In this document: positions 21,478 through 22,678 of the stretch, piece after piece
Layout of the letters: every line of letters begins with the position of its first letter
How positions within the stretch are numbered: position 1 is the stretch's first letter
IMG/VR virus record: IMGVR_UViG_3300043466_003754
Location: 1 to 22,678 of that record
Origin: a virus
Strand: one strand, 5' to 3'
DNA length: 22,678 nucleotides
Translations under genes and position numbers: made by a program
The notes under the pieces: model-generated
Databases searched by the model: none
The model's input: only the letters and a program-made list of their open reading frames with translations
Told to the model about the DNA's origin: nothing

Positions 21478-22678
21478 TTAGACGGTTACGCGAACCTTTG
21501 CGTTGAACTGCGGAGCCTTGTTCGCAAGACCGAACATCACATACATGATGTAGAGCTTGGAAAGAGCACCGTTCACGCCCACTGGGATCTCCAGCGTCGT
21601 GATGCTGTCCGCGCCAAGGTACGGCATTGACCAGGTGTCCTCGTCAATGATGTACATATCGCGATAGTTCGCCGTCGTTGGCGAAGTGACCGTGTACGAG
21701 CCGATGGCATCGCCCGCGACCGCAAGGATCGGGAGTGCGCCAGCAGCCGTAACAACCTGACCAAACGTCGCGCCCGCAACCTCATCGGATGCTGGTGCGT
21801 TGTATCGGACAAGGCTCGTCAGCTCGTTTACAAGGCCAGCGTAGTCCGTTGGCGAGCAAACGATTGCTGATGGGTTACCACCATTGTCGAGAACTGAGGC
21901 AACAGCGCTGTTAATCGTGGCGAGATAGGCAGCAGTGCCCTTCGTCGCGATAATGCCCTGTCCAGCAGCCGAACCCAAGAGCTTGCGGAGACCGTCAAAC
22001 CCGTTCGCGTCATACGCGCCGAGCTCAGCGGTTGCGCCTGCACCAGAGGTGACCGTGGCGTTGCCCTGGAAAACCTGCTTCTGAAGCTTGTGTGCGATGG
22101 CGGTTACGCCACCGGCAAGCTCAGCCGAGAGGCCGTTGAACGGCGACCCGCCACCAGTGAGAGCGAACTGCTGCTTAAGCGTGATACCACGGCGGGTAGC
22201 AAGCACGGCAACGTTCGTCGTCTGGCGAGCGTAGGTGTTGTTATCGTCCGTCACGGTGCCAGTTTCCGTCTGGAAAACTGCGTCGCCGTAAGCGGTCTGC
22301 TGATTGAACGCGTGCACAAGGCCGTTTGCAGGCTCCTTGCGCAGTCGGTCAAACATTGGGAATCGCTTTACGAACAGCGAATAGAGGATTGGCTCAAGGT
22401 CCTGTCGGATAAGAGCCGCGCCGCCGCTGCTGTCCAAAAGCTTGGAAATGTTCGGGTTCGCGGTTGCAAGTCGGTTAAGGATATCAGCCGAAGCCTGCTT
22501 CCCCGTCTCGCGACCAGCCTGAATGTCAAGTGCCTCGCCGAGCTCAGCGGTGCTCATCTTGCCGAACTTCTTGCGAAGTTCGCGCTGGACGGCATACGCC
22601 TCTGCGACGTTGAGATTGTCCTCTGCACCAGCAGTGCGGGAGACAATTGCGGTGTCGTTCAAGGATTCAAGACCCTTG
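21478..22678 (-). CDS. Major capsid protein, start outside the window
   Basis: About 399 residues are visible and the frame stays open to the window edge; an internal TTG at 22662 has no SD, so the true start is probably upstream. The N-terminal part is helical (EAYAVQRELRKKFGKMSTAE) and could be a scaffold-like delta domain or a plain N-arm. The body includes RLRKEPANGLVHAFNQQTAY, GTVTDDNNTYARQT and LATRRGITLKQQFALTGGG, read as the E-loop and spine regions of an HK97-type capsid subunit in actinophages. The C-terminal part has PYLGADSITTLEIPVGVNGA and LYIMYVMFGL. Position before the neck genes and the strong terminator directly after it both fit an abundant capsid protein. No protease or portal is visible. 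Confidence 0.8.
   Translation of the reverse strand, partial: KGLESLNDTAIVSRTAGAEDNLNVAEAYAVQRELRKKFGKMSTAELGEALDIQAGRETGKQASADILNRLATANPNISKLLDSSGGAALIRQDLEPILYSLFVKRFPMFDRLRKEPANGLVHAFNQQTAYGDAVFQTETGTVTDDNNTYARQTTNVAVLATRRGITLKQQFALTGGGSPFNGLSAELAGGVTAIAHKLQKQVFQGNATVTSGAGATAELGAYDANGFDGLRKLLGSAAGQGIIATKGTAAYLATINSAVASVLDNGGNPSAIVCSPTDYAGLVNELTSLVRYNAPASDEVAGATFGQVVTAAGALPILAVAGDAIGSYTVTSPTTANYRDMYIIDEDTWSMPYLGADSITTLEIPVGVNGALSKLYIMYVMFGLANKAPQFNAKVRVTV

Noticed and set aside
22660-22662. TTG as the start of the capsid gene
   Set aside because: The frame is open to the window edge and there is no SD before the TTG; the gene is more likely cut by the window border.
1-22678. tRNA genes, CRISPR arrays, insertion sequences, integrase or attachment sites
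   Set aside because: I saw no cloverleaf-like segment with a T-loop, no regularly spaced direct repeats, no transposase or integrase motifs, and no terminal inverted repeats. Weak cases could be missed by eye.

Overview
This window is a piece of a tailed-phage genome (or prophage), from the major capsid protein to the lysis genes. The tail is almost certainly long, flexible and non-contractile: there is a tail terminator, one tail tube protein, a frameshifted tail assembly chaperone and a very long tape measure, and no sheath gene. The late genes run right to left on the minus strand. The host is not stated by the sequence. An actinobacterial host is my inference, with moderate confidence, from an FmdB-like zinc ribbon, a small HTH protein with a CxC tail next to a phosphoesterase, frequent GTG starts, and several genes without a Shine-Dalgarno (SD) sequence that instead have a -10-like hexamer 6 nt before the ATG (leaderless pattern). 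Terminase, portal, integrase and replication genes are not in the window.

Layout on the minus strand, in order of transcription: major capsid protein (21478-22678, start outside the window); a strong hairpin terminator; a 79-aa unknown (21170-21409); head-tail adaptor with an extra N-terminal beta domain (19336-20250); head closure protein (19004-19336); HK97 gp10-like neck protein (18465-19004); tail terminator (16118-16516); tail tube protein (15493-16101); tandem hairpins and a candidate new promoter; tail assembly chaperone with a -1 frameshift at GGGAAAA (15030-15326, extended to 14779); 1894-aa tape measure (9102-14786); 1226-aa tail tip protein (5419-9099); 1140-aa tail fibre with an N-terminal DNRLRE-like domain (1991-5413); a 59-aa zinc ribbon (1810-1989); C39-like cysteine peptidase, probably the endolysin (1101-1727); holin-like protein (708-1091); a UUCG-loop terminator; and an FmdB-like zinc ribbon (444-647).

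Three blocks lie on the plus strand. At the left edge are the end of a polyglycine-tailed protein and a small two-helix membrane protein, converging on the late operon. Between the neck and tail-terminator genes sits a cassette of a coiled-coil/membrane protein, a small HTH protein and a metallophosphoesterase. Between the capsid-proximal gene and the adaptor sits a DxD glycosyltransferase-like gene. Both internal blocks converge on minus-strand genes with short 3' overlaps and diverge from others. The divergent gap at 16517-16618 holds a 23-bp near-perfect palindrome that looks like an operator.

In function, the minus-strand genes build the capsid, neck, tail and tip and then lyse the cell. 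Hairpins after the two most abundant proteins (capsid and tube) probably set expression levels. The plus-strand cassettes look like independently transcribed accessory genes.
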